From Meghimatium bilineatum (lineage: Eukaryota > Mollusca > Gastropoda > Stylommatophora > Philomycidae), in the NCBI GenBank assembly GCA_034231615.1, contig CM067304.1, forward strand, positions 16,147,444 through 16,211,443: 64,000 nucleotides of DNA, written 5' to 3'. A model generated the notes under the pieces. It saw nothing but the letters and a program-made list of their open reading frames with translations. It was not told where the DNA came from and ran no database searches. Numbering within the stretch: position 1 is the first letter of the stretch; every line of letters starts with the position of its first letter. Positions 10,916 through 20,759 of this stretch are shown here, in pieces. The position numbers and the translations under genes were made by a program.

Positions 10916-13036
10916 TTACTCTTTTTTCTTGAACGTAAAATCGTGCTTCAACAAGGGTAATTTCCTAACACAGACCAATGGATGACAACACATTTTCTTG
11001 TAGCAAATTTTCCCTTCAGGTATGCAATCCTGTGGATGTCAACAACCAACGACAAGACACATTATTGCATTGTATATATGATCACTAAATATGTATCTTA
11101 TCTGTTCTATAGCAATAAAACAAAGCATGCAGGGTTGTTTCACAATATATTTCAAGAAGTTACACATTGTATCATTACAACATAAAGATCAATACAGAAA
11201 CAAAAACAGACTAACATATGCATGCAGGCAGAGAGCCCAATACAATCAACATAAACTTAAATGATCAACTACTGAAGCGAGTGTAGAAATTTAAATATCT
11301 TGGAACATTTTTACATACGACGGAAGAATAGACAGAGAGCTCCAGACAAGAATTAAAAAAAAAATATCAACTACGCATTTACATCACTTTTGAAACACAA
11401 ATCTGTCCCCATGGAAACCAAACGGCAAATTATAATTCAATATTCATACCAACATTGTGTTGTTAATATCAGACATGGACATTAACTAAAGAACAACAGA
11501 GAAAGCTAACTATTTGTGAAATGAAATGTCTAAGAAAAACAGCAAACAGAACAAGAAAATATCACGTGACGATGACGAGATTACAAGAACTGTTGAAACA
11601 ACGTCTGTGGACAAAATATATAGAAAACCAGAAACTGAAATGGTTCGGCTACTTAATGAGAATGAACCATTTTTGGCCAACGGCGAGAGCATACGACATT
11701 AAAATGGAAATATCAATATGCAGAGGAAGGCCAAGAAAAAGGTGGATTGAAGGAGTTACTAATATTATGAGACGCCACAATATTACTAGATATCAAGCGT
11801 GACATAGCCCGAAAATCGATCGCCCGTCAATACTGCGACGCCTTACAACAAAAGCAGAGAAACAACAATAAAAGCAGTTTGTGGAGTCGAATAGTCTCTA
11901 TTACTTGCCTATTTTAGATTTTCTAACTATGTATTATTTACTTAAAAAGACACTATTTAAAAAAATACATTTTTGAGACAGGAAGGTCTGGAAAACATGG
12001 TTACAACAAGCAAAATAGAAGGCAAGAGAGATCAAAGACAACAGCGTAAGAAAATATTAGATAGTCTAACATCGTGGCAAGGCAAAGAGTCAAAAACGAC
12101 TATGACAAAAGATAATGGAAATAGAAATTCTTGTTGAGATCCAAGATTGCCTACGCCATTCACTGCGGCACTTGATGATGATATTCGTTAGATGAGGAGA
12201 TTGGAAATATAAATACACGACTATTAATTGCGTTGATGAGGATGATAATGATGATAAGGATTGGGCCGGACTTGATGAATCAGTTAATCTTAAATTTTAT
12301 TAACGGTTGCTACTCTTACCGGTTGCTACGTGGATACTCTTAACGTTTTTCTGTCTCTGGCAAGCTGACCTGCATTGGCCAGAGACACGTTCATACATTC
12401 TTCGATGTCGCTGGTCCATCGTCTTCTTGCTCTTCCTCTTCTTTTCTTACCTGCACTCTGCCACCCATAATCAACCTTTCGCTGCCATCATGCCCCTTTG
12501 AGTGTAAAAAATACGGTAGATTCCTTCTTGTCATTGTATTTAGAAGCCACCATTCATTTGAAATGTAGGACTAGGAACGTGACCACAAGCCAAAATAATA
12601 CCCTATTGATTTTTTTTTCATATAAAAATATCATCAAATGTTCACCTTCATGAGAATATGGTCCAGAGAATGGAAATGCGACGTGTAACCGTTTTGTTTA
12701 CGTCAGTTGTTAGACACACTAGACGTTGGCGAAATGTATTTGCTAATCTCTGTATTTTAAAACCAGATTTGACGCCATTTTATTTTCATAAGAAGTAACA
12801 TGTCGTGATACCAGACACTGGCTATTTCAGCTGGCTGACTATAGACTGGACGAAGTGGACTGTGTGTGTCGTTGTATTACAAAACATAGCTGCCGTTAGT
12901 TGAAAGATTGGAAAGTGAGAAAATAATAATAAGCTGCGTGTTTTTTTCTTAAATGACTTACTCCTGCATTACAAGATTCCACAGGTGCAACCGCCATCAG
13001 CAGTTCTACCACTAGCAATAGTAACATCAACTTCAT
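10916..13036 (-). CDS. Secreted inhibitor-cystine-knot peptide, gene A (two exons; last Cys lost)
   Basis: Two predicted exons. Exon 1 is 13036-12962 (25 codons): start Met, hydrophobic core LMLLLLVVELLMAVA and a Cys just after the likely signal-peptidase site, then the donor GTAAGT in phase 0. Exon 2 is 11029-10916 (37 codons plus TAA) behind a pyrimidine-rich tract and CAG, in phase 0. The 62-residue product would be secreted. Exon 2 has Cys at exon positions 2, 9, 14, 15 and 20, the first five of an ICK pattern (C-x6-C-x4-CC-x4-C). The sixth, at 33, is Phe, whereas gene B has Cys. Fifteen of 114 exon-2 bases differ from gene B, while exon 1 is identical. Upstream are a TATAAAA at 13140-13134 and a CRE-like TGACGTCA. 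The intron (1.93 kb) holds only LINE remnants. No transcript evidence; it could be an expressed variant with altered disulfides or a decaying copy. Confidence 0.62.
11225..11880 (+). pseudogene. RTE-like LINE 3' fragment in gene A intron
   Basis: Reads VEKFKYLGTF near 11281, then QTWTLTKEQQRKLTICEMKC and the open frame 11521-11802 with WFGYLMRMNHFWP and GRPRKRWIEGV. This is the C-terminal half of an RTE-like LINE. It differs from copy B (28620-29235) by about 5%, more than the nearby intron sequence does. Confidence 0.8.
11960..12260 (+). pseudogene. LINE C-terminus with ATG-rich tail (copy A)
   Basis: Broken frame matching ENMVTTCTIEGKRDQRQQRK and ILDSLTSWQGKES of copy B, a LINE C-terminus seen also at 45897-46107. 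It ends in gatgatgat and gatgatgataagg, the family's triplet tail. Confidence 0.75.
12318..12655 (-). pseudogene. LINE 3' end (GRAKRRW type) in gene A intron
   Basis: Same repeat as 4690-5010 in the same orientation. The coding tail is further decayed. Confidence 0.7.
12830..12900 (-). repeat. Intron block shared with gene C
   Basis: The segment gctgactatagactgg and gaagtggactgtg just inside the donor of gene A resembles a degenerate unit found about four times at 48608-48845 beside exon 1 of gene C. This supports common ancestry of the two loci. Confidence 0.5.
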
Positions 13037-13064
13037 GTTGGTCAACTGATGGTAGTTATTTGAT

Positions 13065-13072
13065 TGACGTCA
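13065..13072 (-). promoter_or_regulatory. CRE-like palindrome TGACGTCA upstream of gene A
   Basis: Perfect 8 bp CREB/ATF consensus, 29 bp upstream of the gene A start codon. The copy B breakpoint falls here, so gene B lacks it. One perfect 8-mer in 64 kb is about chance level, so the functional claim is weak. Confidence 0.25.
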
Positions 13073-13120
13073 CTTGTCTTGATCTTTGGAAAATATAGAA
13101 AAATATAACAAATTAAAAAC

Positions 13121-13145
13121 AATGAAATTTGAGTTTTATAAAGGA
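13121..13145 (-). promoter_or_regulatory. Candidate core promoter of gene A, shared with gene C
   Basis: Sense strand reads TATAAAACTCAAATTTCATT, about 100 bp upstream of the start codon. Gene C has CATAAAACTCAAGTTTTCAT about 75 bp upstream of its start. The rest of the upstream DNA is little alike. Confidence 0.45.
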
Positions 13146-13840
13146 AGAAACTTAAATTTGGTCAAGAATATAGAGGACTATCTCTATTTTCATGTTCTGA
13201 GATCAGATTCAACGGCAGATTAATGAGTGTAACCGGATTGTAATCACAATGAAGGTAAATATTAAATAGAAAACAGCTAATCGTATAAAATACAGAGTTG
13301 ATGGAGTGACCTCAGGTTGGGGACGTTTCCATGGGAATATGTTAACAAAGACGTTACCTAACTTTGGCTAGGATACAATTTCAACTTTTAACTTTCAAGA
13401 CATCTATTTATTATCATCATGTGTGAAATCTTCAGTAGAATATGATTGTAATTTGTAACATTTAAGAAATGTATTTATCATCACCATGTTATGTTCACTG
13501 CCGATGACTTTCTAAAAGGCGAAACATGCAACATGGTAATGAAGATTTGCTAATCACTGGGAATACATGTACTAACTTGCACATGTTCCACCAAAAGTAC
13601 GGCCCAATCGAGGATCCTGGCAGATTTAAGATTTAGCCAGCTGTGCCCTGTGATACGCCAAAAGGGTCTTTCTTACTCGTCGCATTTATGCCATGAATGT
13701 GTTCTTAATAAAGGCCTTTTGGTCTAAACGTCGATGTATGTGTGTGTTATTATGTATGATACCAGCGATTATCAAAACATCATTGCTCAGTTTTAGTTTC
13801 GCCTGTTCGATAGTACATAGTATCGATGATTTTCTATTAT
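13146..13840. other. Single-copy spacer between the duplication copies
   Basis: No gene seen. Around 13695-13740, on the minus strand, a gacgtttagaccaaaaggcc followed by tttattaagaac matches the repeat motif at 36640-36672 (gacgtttcgaccaaaaggcc followed by tttatcaagac), a type of sequence common in invertebrate interspersed repeats. Confidence 0.5.
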
Positions 13841-13887
13841 CTTTCCAATTGTTGACATTATTTGTCAACATCTCTTCTCGGCAGGGA

Positions 13888-14130
13888 TCTCCCTAGTGTA
13901 GTTAAACTGTTCATGACTTGTGTTTAAGAGGTCATAGGTTCGAATCCGGCTTGTGTCGTCTTCTGTACATGGTGGATATCTTCAGAGAAACGTGTGGATT
14001 ATCGCTTGAAGTTACGGAGTTACGTGCTATGAGTGGTACTCTCGACTGGTGGCGTGTCGTCTAGCTGAGAGTGACGGAATACATATGAAAAACCGAGTAC
14101 AGTGAAGTCAATCCTCTACGTTTTTCTAAC
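13888..14130 (+). mobile_element. tRNA-derived SINE, family 1 (copy B)
   Basis: Copy B of the SINE at 48-290, with a few substitutions. Confidence 0.75.
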
Positions 14131-14576
14131 CCTTTTTATACTCCTTGACGTCTTATTTAACCTGATTACAGAAAGTAATGATCAATATAAGATTGTTAGA
14201 TTTTATAAAAATCTTGTCCTGGAATAATAACAAGAGGGCCAGATAATTTATCTTTGTACCTAATTATCTGGGACACTTTTGTGGCAAACATTCTGCAACC
14301 ATTTTGGCTGTGACAGAGTTATACACGTCACAGGATATACGTTTCATTAACATATCAAACTTAATGAGGTGATGGTACATCAATCTACTGTCTGACATAT
14401 TCAAAGTCTGAACATCTTTACGTACGTTACATATTCCAAGTTTCTTCAAGTGAAATCTGTTCTATTGAACTTCTTACATCTCTCTGTTGTGACATATTCC
14501 ACATCTAAGTATCTTAATGTGAAAATATTGTGCTGCTAAAATATATAATTTGTAATATATATGTATAATATATAAC

Positions 14577-16227
14577 ATGTGTGGAGACACTGACCATAAG
14601 GCAGTAATAATAAGTCAAAACAAACAGAGAGATAAATAACAAGCACAAGAAAAGCACAAAGCACCAAAGGCAAATAGATATACAGAAATTGGAAGAATAA
14701 ACATCTGTGAAAATTATATCCAGGAAGTTAACGAAGAATTCACAAAGCTACCAGAAAACACCCATCACATAGAAGAAGAATGAAAATATTTCAAAAATGC
14801 CATCATACAAACAGCAGGAAACATGTGCGGATATAAAAATCATAAAGACAAGAAACAAAAAATAACAGCTTGGTGGACAGAAGAGGTAAAAACGCAACAA
14901 GAGATTAAAAAAACAATACAAGAAATTGGCAACAAGTATAACGCATGAAGATAACTTAGCATACAAGATATCAAAGATTACCACCAAGACAATCATCAAA
15001 TATGCATAAATTAAGCCATGGCAAGAATATGGAGAAAGCTTAACAAAGATAGACAAAACGCACCAAAGATGTTCTACAAGAAATTACAAAACATGAGAAG
15101 TAAAAAAAGACACGAACCAACAAAAATAATCAACTATGAAAACGGCAATATACTAAATGGGCCCAAAAAAATCATGGAAAGATGGACAATTATTTCAATC
15201 AACAGTCAAACTTACAAGAAGGAGAAGTGATTACAAAATAAAAACAATAGAAGAAGACCTAGAACCATACATTCTTCAAAATTCAAAATTTAAGACTCAG
15301 TAAAACATGCACCAAATAGCAAAGTACCAGGAATAGGCGGTATACATGTAGAACTAATAAAAATGCTACCATCGACAGGTATAAAGTAGCCACACAAACT
15401 GTTCAATGTGATATGAAAGACACAAAAGACAACACTGGGGTGGAATACAGCGGTGATTGTTCCCATCTGGAAGAAAAAAAAGCAGTAAGAGAGACTGCAC
15501 TAAGTATAGAGGCATTTCACTCTTAAGCCACATAGGAAAAATCTTTAGCAAGATATTAGAGAGAAAGATGCGCGCATATATAGAACCAAAGCTCAACAAC
15601 ACACAAATGGGATTTCGGATAAATAAAAGCTGTACAGATGCATCTCCGACATAAAACAACTTTCAGAAAGATCGATAGAACATAACCAAGACTTATATTT
15701 GACTTTCGTAGACCAAGAGAAAGCTTTTGACAGAGTGGATAGAGCACAACTATGTATAACACAGCAGACATATGTAGTTCCTCAAATAATCAGATAATGA
15801 TCGCAGAAGAAGAAGACATAATCAGATAAGCCAATGTCAGAGCACCTACACCAATAACCAATGCGCAGTAACAACGAGCACATATATATCCAATAATTTC
15901 AAATGCACCCGAGAGCGAGACAAGGATGTGTACTACCCCCCCCCCCCAATTGTTCATAGCATTCCCTCCCCTATTGTTCATAACATGCATAGATCACATC
16001 TACAAAGTAGCAAAACAATCTGAAGGATAACTTAAATGAATTGCTATTTCCAGAAGACCAAGCACTAGTAGCATCACCAGAAGAGCAACTACAAAGACAA
16101 ATAGACAGATTACATCAAACATGTCAAACCTTTAACATGAAGATACATATTGAAAAGGCCGAAGTAATGAAGATAAGAAGAACCGAAAGAAACGACAATA
16201 TATATATATTGGAAGCAACAGACTTAA
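14577..16227 (+). pseudogene. RTE-like LINE fragment (EN end to RT), copy B
   Basis: Same truncated element as 737-2401 with the same 5' truncation point, so the insertion predates the duplication. Open pieces include 15018-15230 and 15457-15654. The LLFPEDQ replacement of the catalytic motif is shared. Confidence 0.85.
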
Positions 16228-16542
16228 ACTCTTCATTTTACTACGAGCCATCGTATTCTCACTGACGGTTTGCTAATCCTATCTCAGTGTTGTATCAGGA
16301 AATTCACATGGCTACACCGCGATCTCTAACACATACAGAAAGAAACCACATATTCCATGCGGATAGTCCTGAAACACCGAACTGAACTTCCATTTGTGGT
16401 CACAGATATAACACAGTTGTTACTTTGCGCCACTATACCAGAAGTCCAACCACGAAAACGATGGACCACCGAAATAAAAGAGACTACAAACTCTACAATC
16501 TATCTATCTCTATACGCTGTGTCCCTTGTTTGCCTTGCAGCG

Positions 16543-18408
16543 TCAGGGGTGGAAGAGTTCTCTGGAGATGGCCTTCTTGTGCGCTGTTTGTAAGCTTGTT
16601 CCTGTGGCTTCTTTGATTTCTGTGATCCATCTTTTACATGGTCTGCCTCTGGCTTTATAACCGTTATGTCTATGTGTCATGGCCATCTGTGGCATGCTAT
16701 ATGTCGGTAGTCTGGAAGCGTGTGAAAACCACTTGATCTGCTGTCTTATGATGTGTTCCAATACTGGTATTGTTTTGGTTATCTGTCTGATGTTATCGTT
16801 TCTAATTCTATCTCTTAATGACACTCCGAGTATTCTTCGTAGACATGTCATTTCTGTTGTCACTATTTTTCTTTTGTCTTGTGCTGTCATTGTCCAGGTT
16901 TGGCACTGGTAGCATAGTGATGGAATAATAATAGTCTTGTATAATGCAACTTTAGTGTCTGTGTTTACATTTTTGTTCTTGAAAATGTGTGTCATCTGTC
17001 CTAGGATCTGGTATGTTTTGTTGCATCTATTTTGTATCTCTTTACTGGTTTTCCCTTCACTCGATATAATGCTTCCTAAGTAAGTGAACTCATTTACTTG
17101 TTTAAAGTGTTTATCATCGATGGAGATGGTGATATTTCTTTCTTTCTTTGCTATTTCCATTATTTCGGTCTTTTCAATATTGATCTTCATGTTGAATTTT
17201 TTACATGTTGTGTGGAGTCTGTTCATATGGTCTTGCAATTGTTCTTCTGATGTTGCTATTAGTACTTGGTCGTCTGCAAAGAGTAGTTCGTTCAATTTGT
17301 CTTTTATGTTATCTTCTTCGTTGGTACTTGTTAGTTTACAGATGTGGTCGATATATGTTATAAAAAGTAGAGGGGATAGGACACACCCCTGGCGAACTCC
17401 TGATTGGATTTGGAACTTATTGGACACACCTGCATTTGTTCTTACTGCACATTGGCTATTTGCATAAATGCCCTTGTATATGTTGATTAAATGTTCTGGT
17501 ACTCCGTATATTGATAGTGTTTTCCATAGTTGTTGTCTGTCTACTCTATCGAATGCCTTTTCTTGGTCTACGAATGCGATATATAATTCTTTGTTGTTTT
17601 CTGTGGCTCTTTCTGTTAGTTGTCTAAGTGTAAAGATAGCATTCGTACAGCTTTTGTTCTTACGGAAGCCCATTTGGGTGTTTTGAAGTTGTGGTTCAAT
17701 ATATGTTCGTAGTCGTTGCTCTAATATTTTGTTAAAATTTTTTCCTGTGTGGCTTAGTAAAGATATCCCTCTGTATTTTGTGCAGTCTCTCTTACTGCCT
17801 TTTTTCTTCCATATGGGAATGATTATCGCGTTCCTCCAGTCTTCTGGTGTCTCTTGTTTTTTCGACATTACATTAAAAAGTCTGTGTAGCCATTTTTTAC
17901 CGCTCTCTGCTGCTGCTTTGATAAGTTCTGTTTGTATGTTATCAGAGCCTGCTGCCTTGTTCATTGGTGCTTTGTTTATTGCATTTTCTATTTCCGATAG
18001 TAGTATATATGGTTCTAGGTTCGCTGCTGTAGTGTTTCTTGTTGTGTCTTCCTCTCCTTCTTTTAGATTTAGTAGTTGCTTGAAATATTGTTGCCACCTT
18101 TCCATTATTTGCTTCGGTTCTTTTAGTGCATTACCGTTTTCATCATTTATTATTTCTGTCGGTTCATATATATCTTCTTTGTTTCTCATGTTCTTGATTT
18201 TCTTGTAGAACCTCTTTTGTGCATTTTTATAATCTACGTTGAGCATGTCTCCATATTCTTTCCATGAGTTGATTTTGGCAATTGTAATGGCTTTCTTGGC
18301 ATTTGTTTTTGCTGTCTTGTATTCTATGTAATCTACTTGGTTTTTGCTTTTGACCCATTTCTTATATTGTTGTTTCTTTTCTTTAGTGGCTTTTTTTGAC
18401 TTCTTCAT
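16543..18408 (-). CDS. LINE reverse transcriptase (RTE-like)
   Basis: A 621-residue frame covering the linker and the whole reverse transcriptase. Visible motifs in order are RGISLLSHTGKNFNKI, TQMGFRKNKSC, FVDQEKAFDRVDRQQLW, SGVRQGCVLSPLLF, the catalytic LLFADDQVLI with both Asp present, MKINIEKTEIM, FTYLGSIISSEG, then the thumb and connection with QTWTMTAQDKRK, and the terminal GRPCKRWITEIKEA. It uses element RNA to prime cDNA at a nicked target. It is fused in frame to the upstream endonuclease in intact relatives; here a seven-T run at 18391-18397 (one base more than the frame needs) separates them. The first Met of this frame is not the true start. Confidence 0.9.
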   Translation of the reverse strand: MKKSKKATKEKKQQYKKWVKSKNQVDYIEYKTAKTNAKKAITIAKINSWKEYGDMLNVDYKNAQKRFYKKIKNMRNKEDIYEPTEIINDENGNALKEPKQIMERWQQYFKQLLNLKEGEEDTTRNTTAANLEPYILLSEIENAINKAPMNKAAGSDNIQTELIKAAAESGKKWLHRLFNVMSKKQETPEDWRNAIIIPIWKKKGSKRDCTKYRGISLLSHTGKNFNKILEQRLRTYIEPQLQNTQMGFRKNKSCTNAIFTLRQLTERATENNKELYIAFVDQEKAFDRVDRQQLWKTLSIYGVPEHLINIYKGIYANSQCAVRTNAGVSNKFQIQSGVRQGCVLSPLLFITYIDHICKLTSTNEEDNIKDKLNELLFADDQVLIATSEEQLQDHMNRLHTTCKKFNMKINIEKTEIMEIAKKERNITISIDDKHFKQVNEFTYLGSIISSEGKTSKEIQNRCNKTYQILGQMTHIFKNKNVNTDTKVALYKTIIIPSLCYQCQTWTMTAQDKRKIVTTEMTCLRRILGVSLRDRIRNDNIRQITKTIPVLEHIIRQQIKWFSHASRLPTYSMPQMAMTHRHNGYKARGRPCKRWITEIKEATGTSLQTAHKKAISRELFHP

Positions 18409-19320
18409 TCCACCATGCTGTTATTTTTGGTTTCTTTACACTATTGTTCTTGTATCCGCATGCTTCCCCTGCTGCTTGTGTTATAGATTCTTTGAATAGT
18501 TTCCATTCTTCTTCTGCTGTTGTAGTATCTACTGGTAATTTTTCCAATTTTTCTGTGATTTTTTGTGCGTATTGCTCACGTACCGTGTCGTCCTTTAGCT
18601 TGTGGATTTTAATTGTTGTTGGTTTGTTGTTGTCTACACACATGTTTGGTATGGCTCTTGCGTCTGTTATTTTCCTTCTATTGGCTCTTCTTGTTAATAT
18701 AAAGTCTATCTGGCTTTTGCAGTCTAAATTGTTCCACTTGTACCAGGTGTGAACTTGGGATTCTCTGTGCTTGAAAAATGTGTTAGTTATAAATAAGTTA
18801 TTCTTGATGCACATTTCAATTAATCTGTAGCCGTTGTCATTTATCTTGTTTATTTTATCTCCGAATGGTCCAATGTACTCATCTATACCGTATCTTTCTG
18901 GTCCCAAGTGGGAGTTAAAATCTCCAAGTACAAATACGTTTTCTTCTGTGTTATTCTTGTTTATTATACCATTTACGGTTTAAAAAAATTCTTCCCTTTC
19001 CATTTCGTTGTTGTGTGCATTGCAGGGTGCGTATGCTTGGATGAATGATGTGTTCTCGTTGTCTATTGTTACTGTTATCGCTATCAGCCTTTCGCTCACA
19101 AAGGTCACGTTAATGACATGTTTGGACAGCGCGGGGTCAAGGAGGAAAGCTACACCATGTTTAGCTTTCGCATTCTTGTGTACACCACAGTATATTAATG
19201 TGTAGTCCTTGTGTAGTTTTTTGTTTCCTTGGCCTTTTATTCGTGTGTCTGCTAATCCTAGTAGTATTATCTTTCGTTTTTCCATCTCTTCTATTAGATC
19301 TACAGCTTTATTTTTTTAAT
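18383..19320 (-). pseudogene. LINE APE-type endonuclease domain, interrupted
   Basis: Two open pieces (19285-18980 and 18907-18383) lie in one frame, separated by a TAA at 18982-18980. A further one-base shift at a seven-T run (19311-19317) cuts off the N-terminal TINICGL motif. Visible APE-like motifs are LADTRIKG (usually QETR/ADTR), GDFNSH and SQIDFILTRR. The expected SDH motif reads DNN in VDNNKPTT, although older relatives in this window keep TDHK. All three breaks sit at seven-base A/T runs. Even without them, this copy may lack endonuclease activity because the Asp-His pair is replaced. Confidence 0.85.
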
Positions 19321-19545
19321 CCGCAGATATTAATGGTTCCAAATTTGATCGTGTTACGTTTAGTCGTCTCCTGAAAACTCTTCATTTTTCTATGAGCAGT
19401 GTGTTTCGTCGCTGTCGATTTGCTAGATTTGTCACAGCGTTGTTTCAGAGTTTCTAAATGGTTACACTGTGTTCTAATCTATCACATTCAGATGTAGAAA
19501 TCACATATTCCATCAGAATTACACTGAAAGACCGAAAACTATTAT

Positions 19546-19597
19546 CCGGTCTAGAGGCTGGCCGAAAGATATCCAACGTGCCCGCCATCTTGACCGG
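19546..19597 (-). promoter_or_regulatory. LINE 5' end: YY1-like box and terminal inverted hexamer
   Basis: Sense strand starts ccggtcaagatggcgggc. CAAGATGGCGG (19592-19582) matches the YY1 consensus, which in mammalian L1 sits at the start of the 5' UTR and sets the transcription start (established for L1, inferred here). The first six bases ccggtc pair with gaccgg at 19551-19546, a possible 5' terminal hairpin. Confidence 0.5.
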
Positions 19598-19708
19598 AAC
19601 TCTACAATATACTCAGCAAACACTAGGGTCATCTCCAGAAAACTCTTCTACGCCTGACGCTGAAAGGCAACAAAGGGTTTAGCGAATAGTAGTAGCGAAT
19701 AGACTTAA

Positions 19709-20300
19709 ACAATAGACAGAATTCACATAAATAAGAAGCAATATAACAACAGATGGCAAGCGCAGCAAAGAAATACACAATAGATGTAGTAAAGCATACC
19801 AATACCAATCCCTAGGGCAAATGACACCAATCTTCAGAAACAAAAATGTAGATTTAAATACCAAAATAACACTATTCAAAACAATTATTATGCCAACACT
19901 GCGCTACCAATGCCAAACTTGGACAACGACAGCACAAGACAAACCTAAACTTGTGAGAGCTGAAATGGCATGTTTGCACAGAATCCTAGGAATATCGCTA
20001 AGAGACAAAGCGAGTAATAAGGACAAGACAAAGAACCGGCACACCCTAATCTTGGAATATATTAAGAGACAACAGATCAAATGGTTTGCATACATCCTCA
20101 GACTACCATCAGACAGCATATCACAGCAAGCTGTGCTACACAGATACAGTGAAAGCAGACCAGGGGCTGACCATGAAAACGATGGACCATCGAAATAAAA
20201 GAGGCGACATATTCCACAATATACTCAGCACATGCGAGGGCCATCTCCAGAAATTTCTTCTACCCCTGACGCTGAATGGAAACAAAGGATTAACGAATGG
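19709..20300 (+). pseudogene. RTE-like LINE fragment, C-terminal part, copy B
   Basis: Copy B of 2774-3360, with a small extra duplication (accaataccaatc near 19798) and open frame 19821-20198. Confidence 0.85.
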
Positions 20301-20326
20301 AATAGTTTATAATAAAATCAACATAC

Positions 20327-20592
20327 CCACAATTTAAAATAAAAAAAACAACAGAGAATTTACTTTGTAGTCTAGTGAAGTAAGTGACTCCAAGTAGTGT
20401 GGTTTCTGCAAACAGAAGTTCTGCCTATTTATTAACTACCCACAATTTATTAACATACCCACAATTTAAAATTAAAAAAAACAACCGAGAATTTACTTTG
20501 TAGTCTAGTGAAGTAAGTGACTCCAAGTAGTGTGGTTTCTGCAAACAGAAGTTCTGCCTATTTATTAACTAATGACAGCATTGCGACGGTGA
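20327..20592. repeat. 133 bp local tandem duplication, copy B only
   Basis: The segment around gagaatttactttgtagtc occurs at 20354 and again at 20487. Copy A has it once (about 3408). Confidence 0.9.
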
Positions 20593-20759
20593 TTGGGTAT
20601 TGGAGAAATATAAATACGGATGATTGTGGGCCCATAAAACCTTAATATTTACCAAACCGTCAATAAAAACGTGGCACAGGTGTGATATCAGTATTTCTAG
20701 ATTAACAACCAATCACAAACGGCATTTGGAGGTAGATTTCACTGGGGGAAATACTGGAT

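Larger units (their letters stand above)
1..13065 (+). repeat. Tandem segmental duplication, copy A (left end outside window)
   Basis: Position 1 aligns with 13841 and the match continues through SINE, LINE and minisatellite landmarks in the same order to 13065/30426. Most of the left 10.9 kb differs by about 1% or less by eye, while 11.2-13.05 kb differs by about 2-5%. Copy A lacks the 3.1 kb LINE and has fewer units in several arrays. The two copies are in direct orientation with a period near 13.84 kb. An uncollapsed-haplotype assembly artefact is possible but less likely, because the copies are adjacent and share a single-copy spacer. Confidence 0.93.
16500..19597 (-). mobile_element. Near-complete RTE-like LINE, private to copy B, with 11 bp TSD
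   Basis: The element is flanked by the perfect 11 bp duplication aactctacaat (16489-16499 and 19598-19608); copy A has the empty site once (2663-2673). On the minus strand it has about 250-310 bp of 5' sequence, one EN-RT reading frame broken in three places, a 3' untranslated region of about 43 bp, and an agatagatag-like tail. The 5' end has a YY1-like box and a short terminal hairpin. It is the only near-full-length element in the window, and insertion followed the duplication. Confidence 0.9.
16228..19697 (+). mobile_element. Copy B of the chimeric LINE insertion, split by a full LINE
   Basis: Equivalent of 2402-2762. The left part is 16228-16499 and the right part 19598-19697; the 16500-19597 element is nested between them. 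Flanking 11-mers are aacagacttaa (16217-16227) and aatagacttaa (19698-19708). Confidence 0.65.

Noticed and set aside
11039..11041. In-frame TGA before the gene A ICK exon, first read as proof of a pseudogene
   Set aside because: It lies upstream of the CAG acceptor, in the intron of the spliced model, so it does not affect the product.
16679..18208. Plus-strand frames opposite the LINE (up to 159 codons)
   Set aside because: Antisense shadows of the reverse-transcriptase frame.
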